A stretch of DNA of 6,695 bases from Bacillota bacterium (GCA_023394255.1 JAEXAZ010000062.1:1-6695); one strand, 5' to 3'. Shown: positions 1-6,072, counted from the first letter of the stretch. Notes: generated from the letters alone by a model not told the origin. Numbers and translations are program-made.

Positions 1-1
1 G

Positions 2-91
2 CAAAGGGCGGCGTTTTATGTCTGGCAGAACCAGAGCTGCTCCCCGCCGGTAGAAAGCGCGCAGGAACTGCTGCGGCAAATCGACCTGTGA
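2..91 (+). CDS. C-terminal end of an unrecognised protein (5' end outside window)
   Basis: Frame 2 of the plus strand is open from the window edge to a TGA at 89-91, giving a 29-residue tail ending in ELLRQIDL. The tail looks protein-like, with an aromatic stretch followed by an acidic/amphipathic helix. A GC-rich hairpin followed by a T-rich run starts four bases after the stop, which supports a plus-strand gene ending here. Frame 1 stays open past the terminator and frame 3 stops near position 53, so frame 2 fits best. I do not recognise the family. It converges on the radical SAM gene. Confidence 0.55.
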   Translation, partial: QRAAFYVWQNQSCSPPVESAQELLRQIDL

Positions 92-94
92 CAA

Positions 95-146
95 GGCCGC
101 CCTGTCAGCCGGGCTGTAAGCCGGCCGGCAGGGCGGTCCCTGTTTT
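95..146 (+). terminator. GC-rich intrinsic terminator between convergent genes
   Basis: Arms at 95-112 and 121-139 pair almost completely: one G-T wobble, one mismatch and one bulged base, around an 8-base loop. A T-rich run follows at 141-146. The U-tract is on the plus strand, so it ends the gene stopping at 91. The minus-strand copy has only a weak T-run, but the stem may still stop the convergent radical SAM transcript that ends at 151. Confidence 0.75.
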
Positions 147-150
147 ACGC

Positions 151-750
151 TTATAGCTTTTCCCGCACCCGAAGGGGAATTCCAAGCCCGGATGCAAGCT
201 GCCTGCAAGCGGCAATCTCTTCTTCCGGCAGAATATCCACCACGGTGAACATCACATGGGAAACATATGATTTACAGCTTGCCGCGAATTGCAACAGCGA
301 GTCAAACGCCGGGGGTCCGTAAATACTTTGCACGACCTCATGGTAACGCTGCCGGTCGGGAGCGTTCAGGCTGATGGAGACCGTATCGACCAGCCCTTCC
401 AGCAGCGGGGCTGTCGGTTTTTTGTGGATCAGGTCGGCAAGCCCGTTGGTGTTTACGCGGATGGGAAGGCTGCTGATCGCCCGGATGCGGCGGCAGACTT
501 CCAGCAGTACATCGAGCCGTTCCATGGGTTCGCCGTAACCGCAAAAAACGATTTCCCGGTAGCTGCCAAGGTCATAAGAAACAAGGGCCTCCAGTACTTC
601 ATCGGCTGTCGGCTCTTTTTTAAGCCAGAGGCTGTCAGAATCCCCGACCGTGTCCTGCTCCTGCCGGATACAGAAAACACAGCGGCAGGGACAGCGGTTA
701 GTCAGGTTCAGATAGATACCGTCGCCAACGGTATAGGCAATTTGATTCAT
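151..750 (-). CDS. Small radical SAM protein, TatD-associated type
   Basis: This 199-residue protein should bind a [4Fe-4S] cluster and cleave S-adenosylmethionine to start radical chemistry; its substrate is unknown. The cluster motif CxxxCxxC is at C20, C24 and C27 near the N-terminus. The GGEP-like SAM-binding motif is GYGEP at 71-75, followed by a VNTNG strand at 99-103 and SISLNA at 125-130, all in the expected order of a half-barrel radical SAM fold. It is short: there is no room for a SPASM or Twitch auxiliary-cluster domain. Size and motif layout match what I recall of the clostridial 'TatD family-associated' radical SAM family (TIGR04038), an assignment from memory. The start is backed by an AAGGAG site five bases upstream. 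It is the last gene of the operon with the S component (15-bp gap) and the pyridoxal-type kinase. No TatD hydrolase is visible in the window. Confidence 0.93.
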   Translation of the reverse strand: MNQIAYTVGDGIYLNLTNRCPCRCVFCIRQEQDTVGDSDSLWLKKEPTADEVLEALVSYDLGSYREIVFCGYGEPMERLDVLLEVCRRIRAISSLPIRVNTNGLADLIHKKPTAPLLEGLVDTVSISLNAPDRQRYHEVVQSIYGPPAFDSLLQFAASCKSYVSHVMFTVVDILPEEEIAACRQLASGLGIPLRVREKL

Positions 751-765
751 AATGGCTCCTTCTCT

Positions 766-1278
766 CTAAATCATCAGTTTGGATTTGACTTTTACCCGGT
801 CAAGCAGATACCCGCACAGTACATAACAAAGGGAACTGCCCGCGGACTGCAACAGGGAAACAGGGATTTGCGCCAGCCCGCCGGCGGTGTCGCCGGTCAG
901 CAGGACCCCGGCTATATAATATCCAACGACCGTAATGGCGCAGGCAGGGACAAGCGCGATAGAATTGCGTATGCAAAGGACCGTTTTGCGGCGGCTTGTG
1001 AAAGACAGCGCGACGAGCCCTTTTATGATCAGGGTTGCCGGCAGCCAGATCATTGCGCCGGGGGTGAGCGCATCGGACAGGCCCGCGCCGATTGCACCCG
1101 CGGCAACGGCATAGGGGGCGGGAAGCACGCTGCCAGCCAGATAAATAAAAGCGTCGCCGAAATGCAGATACCCTCCGCTGGGGCCTGCCGGGATATGGAA
1201 AAAATAGGCGGTGGTAAGATAGATGATTGCGGCAAAAAGGCCCGCCAGGCATAGCTTTTTCGTCTTATCCGGATACAT
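766..1278 (-). CDS. ECF transporter S-component-like membrane protein
   Basis: A 170-residue very hydrophobic protein with about six predicted membrane segments (roughly 9-28, 38-50, 53-70, 77-94, 106-127 and 135-158), the size and topology of a substrate-binding S subunit of energy-coupling factor vitamin importers. The first helix has the small-residue spacing (A12xxxA16) that S components use to contact the EcfT subunit. No EcfT or ATPase genes are in the window, as expected for a group II system sharing a common energising module. ATG at 1278 is preferred over a longer reading from 1392: GGAGG lies 10 bases upstream and the N-terminus then matches the family (short charged leader, then helix 1). 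It overlaps the 3' end of the kinase gene by 14 bp, implying coupled translation. Context suggests a B6 vitamer or related precursor as substrate, but this is inference. It also resembles the uncharacterised clostridial family TIGR04002 as I remember it. Confidence 0.88.
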   Translation of the reverse strand: MYPDKTKKLCLAGLFAAIIYLTTAYFFHIPAGPSGGYLHFGDAFIYLAGSVLPAPYAVAAGAIGAGLSDALTPGAMIWLPATLIIKGLVALSFTSRRKTVLCIRNSIALVPACAITVVGYYIAGVLLTGDTAGGLAQIPVSLLQSAGSSLCYVLCGYLLDRVKVKSKLMI

Positions 1279-2098
1279 TTGGCACCAGCCTCCATAAATG
1301 TTGTTCAAACGGAATCCCCTCACGCGGATCGTTTTCGGCGCCCAAATTTCCGAGAGCGAGCGAGATGAACTCTGCCGCCAGTTTGACGGCATCCGTTAAG
1401 GGCGTGCCGCGCGTAACGGCGCCGCAGAGAACGGACGCAAAGATATCGCCGGTTCCGGAATAGCCGATGCCTGTGTCGGGATAGTTCAGCCGGTAAACCG
1501 CGTGATGCCCGAGATCGATATTCAGAATTTGCGCCAGATTTCCGCTTCTGCATCCGGTGACAATGATCTGTCTTAAAGTATTGGAGGCGATATTAGACGC
1601 AATTTTCAGAAAATCCTGATCGGACAGTCTGCTCCAGTCGGTATCAGGCGGCAGGTCGGCCAGCAAAAAGAGTTCGGTCGGGTTGGGTGTGATCAGGTGC
1701 GCGTGCGCTGCAAGCCGTTTCATTTCGCGGACATAGTTTCGGTCAAAACAGGAATACAGCTCTCCCTGATCCCCCATAACGGGGTCAACGAGTACGAATG
1801 CATCGGGATATTGGCCGATTAGTTGTTCAGTAATCATGGAAGGCTGGGCGCTGCTGCCCAGAAAACCCGTGTAAATTGCGTCCGGACGCAGGCTGCGCCG
1901 CTTCCAATGCTCCAGATAAGCCGGGACTTCGCCGGTTAAATCCAGATAAGAATAATCTCCAAACCCGGTCTGGTTGGAAAGGATTGCGGTAGGCAGCGGA
2001 AGACAGTGATGCCCCATTGCCGACAGGATGGAGATTGCGGCGTTCAGTGAGCATCTGCCGATGCCGGAAAGGTCATGTACCGTCACAATACGCGCCAT
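1265..2098 (-). CDS. Pyridoxal/pyridoxamine kinase (ribokinase-like, PdxK/PdxY type)
   Basis: This 277-residue cytosolic kinase would phosphorylate the 5'-hydroxyl of B6 vitamers (pyridoxal, pyridoxamine, pyridoxine) with ATP, trapping salvaged vitamin as the phosphorylated form. The PfkB/ribokinase superfamily motifs are in order: an N-terminal VHDLSGIG segment (7-14), a conserved SNQTGFG (41-47) in the substrate lid region, DPVMGDQG (105-112), TPNPTE (137-142) for nucleotide/metal binding, and GYSGTGD (212-218) holding the catalytic base Asp218. Length is normal for the family. ATG at 2098 follows an AGGTGA ribosome site about four bases away. It is the first gene of the operon, downstream of the promoter at 2132-2160, and overlaps the S-component gene. 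An HMP kinase (ThiD) is a less likely alternative; the N-terminal and DPVMGDQG sequences read as the PdxK/PdxY branch. Confidence 0.93.
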   Translation of the reverse strand: MARIVTVHDLSGIGRCSLNAAISILSAMGHHCLPLPTAILSNQTGFGDYSYLDLTGEVPAYLEHWKRRSLRPDAIYTGFLGSSAQPSMITEQLIGQYPDAFVLVDPVMGDQGELYSCFDRNYVREMKRLAAHAHLITPNPTELFLLADLPPDTDWSRLSDQDFLKIASNIASNTLRQIIVTGCRSGNLAQILNIDLGHHAVYRLNYPDTGIGYSGTGDIFASVLCGAVTRGTPLTDAVKLAAEFISLALGNLGAENDPREGIPFEQHLWRLVPNVSG

Positions 2099-2131
2099 AG
2101 GTCACCTGTTCTTTCTTATCATATTAAACCC

Positions 2132-2160
2132 AGTATAAATGGGGGGAGAACGGTTTGCAA
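2132..2160 (-). promoter_or_regulatory. Sigma-A promoter of the kinase operon
   Basis: On the minus strand, TTGCAA (2160-2155) and TATACT (2137-2132) are separated by exactly 17 bases, with 4/6 and 5/6 matches to the vegetative consensus. Transcription would start near 2125, giving a leader of about 27 bases, too short for a riboswitch. Confidence 0.75.
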
Positions 2161-2270
2161 ATGAGCCGGATGCCGTCTTTTATGCGTAATGTTTGTCAAC
2201 TGTTACAAATATTGCGCAATAAAATAAAAAATAGATTGTAATTATCACAATGAAATGCTCACATCACTGG

Positions 2271-2331
2271 AACCGGTTTGAGGCGGAATAAAAGCCTGAC
2301 AAAATGAAAGGGCTGCACAGGCCGGTTTTTT
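2271..2331 (+). ncRNA. Possible 3' end of a small plus-strand RNA with terminator
   Basis: AACCG (2271-2275) can pair with CGGTT (2323-2327) and GCCTG (2294-2298) with CAGGC (2318-2322). This makes a stacked stem with a large 5' bulge, directly followed by TTTTTT (2326-2331). No plus-strand gene precedes or follows it, so if it is a terminator it would end a short independent RNA starting somewhere in 2190-2250. I could not match it to a known riboswitch or RNA class, and no good plus-strand promoter is evident. A local 4-bp hairpin (2311-2323) is a competing fold. Confidence 0.25.
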
Positions 2332-2383
2332 ATTCATTTCATCAAAAATAAAAAATGGAATGTATGACACATATTTGCTCACA

Positions 2384-2424
2384 AAATAAAAAGCAGCACC
2401 GATCGCGGTCGGCGCTGCTTTTTT
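2384..2424 (-). terminator. Intrinsic terminator of the 2536-3072 gene
   Basis: A 10-bp stem pairs 2393-2402 with 2409-2418 around a 6-base loop. It is perfect on the minus strand with one G-U pair, whereas the plus strand has an A-C mismatch. On the minus strand the stem is followed by TTTTTATTTT; on the plus strand it is followed by T6, so it could act both ways. It lies about 110 bases downstream of the stop codon at 2536. Confidence 0.85.
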
Positions 2425-2535
2425 GCAGCTTTAGGCGCCACCGGATGGTGACGCGGTTCAGAAATTCGAATGTCAGATTATATTGGGAGAGAGTTTGTTT
2501 CAGTCATGGAACGATTTACTTCTTTTCTTATATAC

Positions 2536-3072
2536 TTACTGCACGGAAAACGATACGTCATCCAAATCGACAAATTCGGTGGGACCGCCGGTGGTGACAG
2601 TAATATCAATTCTTGCCGCAGTCGTATTGCATGGAGCGACAGTCGTGATGATCTGATAATAGCTGAACCCGGCAGTGGCGGGCAGGAATCCGGCAGGCAC
2701 GGTGATAGCCCCGCCAAAAGCGTCTCCGTTCGGAGTTACAAAATGGACGGAAGCCGTGAACCCGGCGGTTGGGGCAAGCCCTTCCGCACGCGCGAACAGG
2801 GAAAGCACATAGGCCCGCCCGCCCGCTACGTTCGGGATAAGTTGTGTCAGATTTGCTCCGTTTTGGAGCGTGACGGAAGAAGTACCGGAGTGTACGCGCC
2901 CGGGTGTTGTATTCTGAGCTATCAGGGTGGGCGTTGTTGTGGTCCAGCCTGTAGGAACGGTTCCTGTAAAAGATTCCATCCCGCCGTTTACGACCAGCTC
3001 ACCGCATCTGACAGGAACGATCGGCTCCGAATTGGAGTAGCGGGAGGATGCGTTTGTGCAACATGAAGACAT
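2536..3072 (-). CDS. Putative spore-surface beta-sandwich protein (NTTRR-F1-like domain)
   Basis: A 178-residue protein of unproven function. The N-terminus carries adjacent cysteines (C4, C5) and C23 with no signal peptide or membrane segment. From about residue 26 it reads as a carbohydrate-binding-module-like jelly roll: NGGMESF (29-35) with a GW at 42-43, a VHSGTSSVTLQ strand (60-70), a LTQLIPNVAGGRAYVLSLFARA stretch beginning at 75, and closing VDLDDVSFSV (168-177). This layout resembles the domain found ahead of collagen-like repeats in Firmicute exosporium/spore-surface proteins (NTTRR-F1, recalled from memory), but here it stands alone with no Gly-X-Y repeat. An intracellular, Cys-bearing protein without an export signal would fit assembly onto the spore from the mother cell; that is inference. 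The start has an AAGGA site nine bases upstream. It is monocistronic, with its own terminator at 2384-2424. A generic carbohydrate-binding protein is the alternative. Confidence 0.85.
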   Translation of the reverse strand: MSSCCTNASSRYSNSEPIVPVRCGELVVNGGMESFTGTVPTGWTTTTPTLIAQNTTPGRVHSGTSSVTLQNGANLTQLIPNVAGGRAYVLSLFARAEGLAPTAGFTASVHFVTPNGDAFGGAITVPAGFLPATAGFSYYQIITTVAPCNTTAARIDITVTTGGPTEFVDLDDVSFSVQ

Positions 3073-3182
3073 TCTTATACATCCTTATGAGATTCATTAC
3101 ATGTTCTTTTCATTCAGACAGAGGAACGTTATCTATCCAAAACATCTTATGCCAGAAACTTCATAAGCGTTCAGATTCCCGG

Positions 3183-3220
3183 CCGCCCGGGAGCGCCGCT
3201 GCCCGGGGTATGAGGGGCGG
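3183..3220. repeat. GC-rich dyad between chemoreceptor terminator and 2536-3072 gene
   Basis: CCGCCC (3183-3188) pairs with GGGCGG (3215-3220). Inside, GGGAGC (3189-3194) pairs with GCT-g-CCC (3198-3204) across a 3-base loop, leaving a one-sided 10-base bulge. The element is far more GC-rich than the flanking A/T-rich leader. It may be a second, U-tract-less barrier behind the chemoreceptor terminator; its function is not known. Confidence 0.4.
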
Positions 3221-3224
3221 AATG

Positions 3225-3254
3225 AAAAAGGAGACCGCGATTCTGCGGTCTCCT
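3225..3254 (-). terminator. Intrinsic terminator of the chemoreceptor gene
   Basis: A perfect 10-bp stem (3229-3238 with 3245-3254) encloses a 6-base loop. On the minus strand it is followed by a T-run (3229-3225). It starts about 20 bases after the chemoreceptor stop codon at 3274. The plus strand has no T-run, so it is directional. Confidence 0.9.
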
Positions 3255-3273
3255 GGCTGTAAAGGACTCTGCG

Positions 3274-5424
3274 TCAATACCTGCCGGTCAGAGGGCGGTC
3301 GGACTCGGGGACAGTCCCAGTTTCCGGATCATTGACTTCGGAGGAAGAAAGGCGGTCTGTTTTAAGATGGAAGTTTTCCACCATATTTTTGAGCAGGCCG
3401 GCCTGGCTGGAGAGTTCTTCGCTGGCGGCCGCACTTTCCTCAGACGTAGCGGAATTCATCTGCACGACGGCGGAAATTTGTCCGATGCCTGTTGAAACCT
3501 GCCGTATGGACACCATCTGTTTTTGAAATGCCGAAGCGATTTCCCCTATGTTAGCCAGAATTTCCCTGGTGCCGCCGACGCTATTCCGCAGCGCCTGTGC
3601 GGTTTCGTCCGCGATTTCCGCTCCCGCGGCGACAGACTGCAGCGTGTTTTCAATCAAAGCGGAGGTTGTTTTGGCGGCTTCCGCACTCTTGCCCGCAAGA
3701 TTGCGCACCTCATCCGCCACGACCGCGAATCCCTTTCCGGCAGAACCGGCTCTTGCCGCTTCCACTGCGGCGTTTAAAGCGAGAATATTCGTCTGGAACG
3801 CAATGTCCTCAATTGTTTTAATGATTTTCTTGATTTCTTCCGATTTACCGCTGATGTCATTCATAGCGGATACCATCTGCTGCATCTGCTGATTGCTCCG
3901 CTCCACTTCATTTCCCACATTTTTTGCCTGCAAATTGACATTTTCCGCATAGGCCGCGCTCTGGCTGACGTGAGTGGATATTTCTTCAGCGGTAGCTGTC
4001 AGCTCCTCCACGGCGCTTGCCTGCTCGGCAGTCCCCTGAGACAGCGCCTGTGCCCCGCCGGCTACCTGCCCGGCCCCGCTTGATACCTGATTCGCGGCAA
4101 TGTGCATCTGCCCGAAGGTATCGTTTAAGGCATTGACAATATGGTTCAGCGATTTTTTTATCGACTCGAAGTCGCCGATGTATTCCCGCTCAACACTGAC
4201 ATCCAGATTCCCGTCCGCAATGTTTTTCAAGATATACGAAATTTCATCCAGATAATCGTGCAGGGTAGAGGAAGTGGTTTGAATAATCTGCGAAAGCTGC
4301 CCCAGTTCATCCTTGGAGGAGACGGAAATGCCGGTATCCATATTCAGGCGGCCCCGGCCCATTTGCTGTGCCATACTTACAATCGACTGAATGGGGGAAA
4401 GCGATTTCCTCAGATAGATCGTGCTGAAGGCCGCCAACAAAACCAGTCCGGCAAAAGCGATCAGGATGAGCAGGATCAGCGCCCCGTACGCGGGCTTTAA
4501 AGCTTCCGACTGGTTTACGACAAAGGCGCTGGTCCAGGTTTTGTCGAGACCTTCAACATGCACGGGGGTAAGAACAATCCATGCCCTGGCGTTGTTCTGA
4601 TAAATATTGATACCGTCCACTGACAGCGGCTTGCCTTGCCGGCTGGCTTCCAGTATTTGGGTTCCGACGTCATTTTTTACCTGGAAAGAGGAACCTACCT
4701 GGGAACTGTCCGCGGTATTGGCGACATAGGTTCCCTGATTCGTCATGATGTAGCTGTAAGAGGTCGTATAATTGCCGGTATTATACGGCAGATCACGGAT
4801 CGTATCCGCGAGGATGTCGCAGCTGGTAATACCCAGAAATTTACCGCTCCGGTCGGCAATTGGACTGCTGATCGTAATCAGCCAGACCGTTTCACCGTTG
4901 CTGAGCTGATAGGGGTACGGTTCTGTAACGTGCATGGACATGCTTTGCTTTGGGGCGGAATAATAATCTCCGACCGAGTAGTCTTTATAATCCGTCAGCA
5001 CATCCAGTTTGATCTGGTCGTCGCCGTTACGATATGCGTAATACGATAACCCGTCCGAAGTGCCGTCGAAAAAAAGATTCGGCTCGAAAGCGCAGTAGCT
5101 GGAGAAGATCTGGTTGTTCTGCAGAAGGTCTGTCAAAGCGCTTTTGATGTCCCCTTCAGCTTCCGAACGGGAGAAGGATTGCATCCTTCCAATATCTGTG
5201 TTTAAAACATTCGTCAGGATTTTCATGCTCTCCAGATAGGTTTCCGCCTGTTTGGCATTTGACTCTGCGAGAGAGCCAACTTCCGACTTGATGGCGGCGG
5301 AAACCGTACTTGTAAGAAGAAAATTCAAAAAAACGCACAGGACGGCCATGATAACAGTGATAAATGCTATCATAACTACAGTGATACGGGTTGATAATCG
5401 GTTTTTCCATTTCATTCCTTCCAT
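3274..5424 (-). CDS. Methyl-accepting chemotaxis protein, Cache sensor with tandem HAMP
   Basis: A 716-residue transmembrane chemoreceptor that should pass ligand signals through CheW to the CheA kinase and so bias flagellar rotation. Order: cytoplasmic N-terminus, TM1 (about 14-38), an extracellular double-Cache-like sensor (about 40-310), TM2 (about 314-337), HAMP (about 338-390, with SPI at 343-345 and DELGQL at 372-377), a second HAMP-like unit (about 395-440), then the coiled-coil signalling domain. The signalling tip is highly conserved ([21 protein letters not shown], beginning at 540, and [12 protein letters not shown], 566-577). Likely methylation sites are the Glu pairs near 473-474, 480-481, 662-663 and 669-670. 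There is no NWETF-type CheR-docking tail. The Cache region lacks the clear R-x-x-W-Y signature of amino-acid-binding receptors, so the ligand is open. The start at 5424 has AGAGGGG six bases upstream; the ATG at 5415 has no usable spacing. Monocistronic with its own terminator. Confidence 0.96.
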   Translation of the reverse strand: MEGMKWKNRLSTRITVVMIAFITVIMAVLCVFLNFLLTSTVSAAIKSEVGSLAESNAKQAETYLESMKILTNVLNTDIGRMQSFSRSEAEGDIKSALTDLLQNNQIFSSYCAFEPNLFFDGTSDGLSYYAYRNGDDQIKLDVLTDYKDYSVGDYYSAPKQSMSMHVTEPYPYQLSNGETVWLITISSPIADRSGKFLGITSCDILADTIRDLPYNTGNYTTSYSYIMTNQGTYVANTADSSQVGSSFQVKNDVGTQILEASRQGKPLSVDGINIYQNNARAWIVLTPVHVEGLDKTWTSAFVVNQSEALKPAYGALILLILIAFAGLVLLAAFSTIYLRKSLSPIQSIVSMAQQMGRGRLNMDTGISVSSKDELGQLSQIIQTTSSTLHDYLDEISYILKNIADGNLDVSVEREYIGDFESIKKSLNHIVNALNDTFGQMHIAANQVSSGAGQVAGGAQALSQGTAEQASAVEELTATAEEISTHVSQSAAYAENVNLQAKNVGNEVERSNQQMQQMVSAMNDISGKSEEIKKIIKTIEDIAFQTNILALNAAVEAARAGSAGKGFAVVADEVRNLAGKSAEAAKTTSALIENTLQSVAAGAEIADETAQALRNSVGGTREILANIGEIASAFQKQMVSIRQVSTGIGQISAVVQMNSATSEESAAASEELSSQAGLLKNMVENFHLKTDRLSSSEVNDPETGTVPESDRPLTGRY

Positions 5425-5480
5425 TTCTTACCCCTCTTTCAATTTGTACCAATCTCCTATCAAACAAAATTCGATGGATT

Positions 5481-5514
5481 ATTATAAAAATCGACAAATT
5501 TCGCAATGAGTTAA
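5481..5514 (-). promoter_or_regulatory. Candidate promoter of the chemoreceptor gene
   Basis: Two overlapping readings exist on the minus strand. TTAA (5514-5511), 15 bases, then GTCGATTT (5495-5488) partly resembles the sigma-D/sigma-28 motility consensus (TAAA, N15, GCCGATAA). A perfect TATAAT (5486-5481) follows at once but has no good -35 hexamer at 16-18 bases. The sigma-28 reading fits the gene's role, but the match is only partial. Confidence 0.35.
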
Positions 5515-5557
5515 ATCAGATAAAGCAGAAAAACAAAATTTTACTTAATGGATAAAT

Positions 5558-5593
5558 AAAACCGGCAAATCAGTTCATCGATTTGCCGGTTTT
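5558..5593 (-). terminator. Strong intrinsic terminator of the hemerythrin gene
   Basis: A perfect 14-bp stem (5558-5571 with 5580-5593) includes flanking A4/T4 and an 8-base loop. It is followed by TTTTATTTATCC on the minus strand. It lies about 57 bases after the hemerythrin stop at 5651 and separates that gene from the chemoreceptor. The plus strand also ends in T4, so it may be bidirectional. Confidence 0.92.
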
Positions 5594-5650
5594 ATCTGTT
5601 TCCCCGCATCAATAAGACATCAATAGAAAGCCGTATTTACCATGAAGAGT

Positions 5651-6058
5651 CTATGCCCCTTTTGTTCTCAGATGCATTGCAACTTTGACATCCTCTTTTT
5701 TGATGTGATTAATCAGCCATGACGCAATAATGCCGTTCACTTTGGCCACCAGCTGAATGGTCGCACCTTCTTGATCAAATTCCGCCTGAATTTGCTTCAC
5801 CGATTGTTTAAAGTCTTCATGATACTGCCTGTGCTGGAGATAGCCCGGATAGCCGGACTTTTTCTGGAGCGCTTCCTCGTCGCCAAAATGGCGCGTTATG
5901 TAATCGCTCAGGAATTTCAGGGTATTTCCGATTTCGGACCGGCCTTTTCCCTTTGCACAGGATTCCAGCAGATCATTGATTGCCTGAATCAATTCCCGAT
6001 GCTGCCTGTCAATCGCAGCATTTCCGGTTTCCAGGTCTTTTGTCCATGCGTACGCCAA
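5651..6058 (-). CDS. Bacteriohemerythrin (probable TTG start)
   Basis: A soluble non-haem di-iron O2-binding four-helix bundle, probably for oxygen sensing, scavenging or delivery in an oxygen-sensitive cell. All seven iron ligands are visible, numbered from the upstream ATG at 6079: H27 (in IDRQH), H64 and E68 (HFGDEE), H83 and H87 (HxxxH), H125 and D130 (HIKKED). I place the start at TTG 6058 (135 residues). There an AGGAG site lies nine bases upstream (6072-6068) and the product begins MAYAWTKDLETGN, where this family normally begins. The upstream ATG at 6079 (142 residues) has no ribosome site. Either way the domain is complete and of normal length. It has its own promoter and terminator, so it is a single-gene unit between the chemoreceptor and the SDR gene. 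Confidence 0.95.
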   Translation of the reverse strand: MAYAWTKDLETGNAAIDRQHRELIQAINDLLESCAKGKGRSEIGNTLKFLSDYITRHFGDEEALQKKSGYPGYLQHRQYHEDFKQSVKQIQAEFDQEGATIQLVAKVNGIIASWLINHIKKEDVKVAMHLRTKGA

Positions 6059-6067
6059 GTTGATCAA

Positions 6068-6072
6068 CTCCT
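6068..6072 (-). promoter_or_regulatory. Ribosome binding site deciding the hemerythrin TTG start
   Basis: AGGAG on the minus strand sits nine bases before TTG 6058. It lies inside the frame that would open at ATG 6079, while no purine-rich site precedes that ATG (the upstream bases read GTATTCAATAATCTATC). Confidence 0.65.

Larger units (their letters stand above)
2099..2535. other. 437-bp non-coding region
   Basis: No convincing gene is present: short open frames here lack ribosome sites and protein-like composition. It holds the kinase promoter (2132-2160), an imperfect dyad TTTGT...ACAAA (2192-2209), a 10-base palindrome ATTGCGCAAT (2211-2220), an A/T-rich block (2218-2260), an AACCGGTT palindrome (2271-2278), a possible structured plus-strand RNA ending at a T6 run (2271-2331), and the terminator of the 2536-3072 gene. 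A hairpin at 2435-2454 (8-bp stem, GGAT loop on the plus strand, perfect with one G-U pair on the minus strand) lies just ahead of that terminator. Confidence 0.7.

Noticed and set aside
289..1254. A 321-codon open frame on the plus strand
   Set aside because: It lies antisense to the radical SAM and S-component genes, has no domain or ribosome site, and its composition is that of a GC-rich shadow. The opposite strand carries clear family motifs.
1279..1392. Longer start for the S-component protein (208 residues from ATG 1392)
   Set aside because: The extra 38 residues are non-membrane, fully inside the kinase gene, and lack a ribosome site; ATG 1278 has GGAGG upstream and a family-like N-terminus.
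2193..2198. Perfect TTGACA on the minus strand upstream of the kinase
   Set aside because: No -10 hexamer lies at 16-18 bases; the promoter at 2132-2160 has correct spacing.
2240..2331. Known riboswitch classes (c-di-GMP, TPP, THF, preQ1, guanidine) on the plus strand
   Set aside because: None of the conserved core sequences I know for these classes is present, and there is no downstream plus-strand gene to regulate.
2470..2500. TATAAT on the minus strand after the 2536-3072 stop
   Set aside because: No acceptable -35 and no gene downstream before the terminator; likely AT-rich 3' UTR.
2355..3066. Open frames on the plus strand opposite the spore-like gene (80 and 198 codons)
   Set aside because: No ribosome site or recognisable domain; the first runs across the terminator hairpin and the second is antisense to a well-supported gene.
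3144..3151. CATAAGAT as a sporulation sigma-E/K -10 element for the 2536-3072 gene
   Set aside because: It shares CATA with the consensus, but the rest and the -35 region do not match well enough to call.
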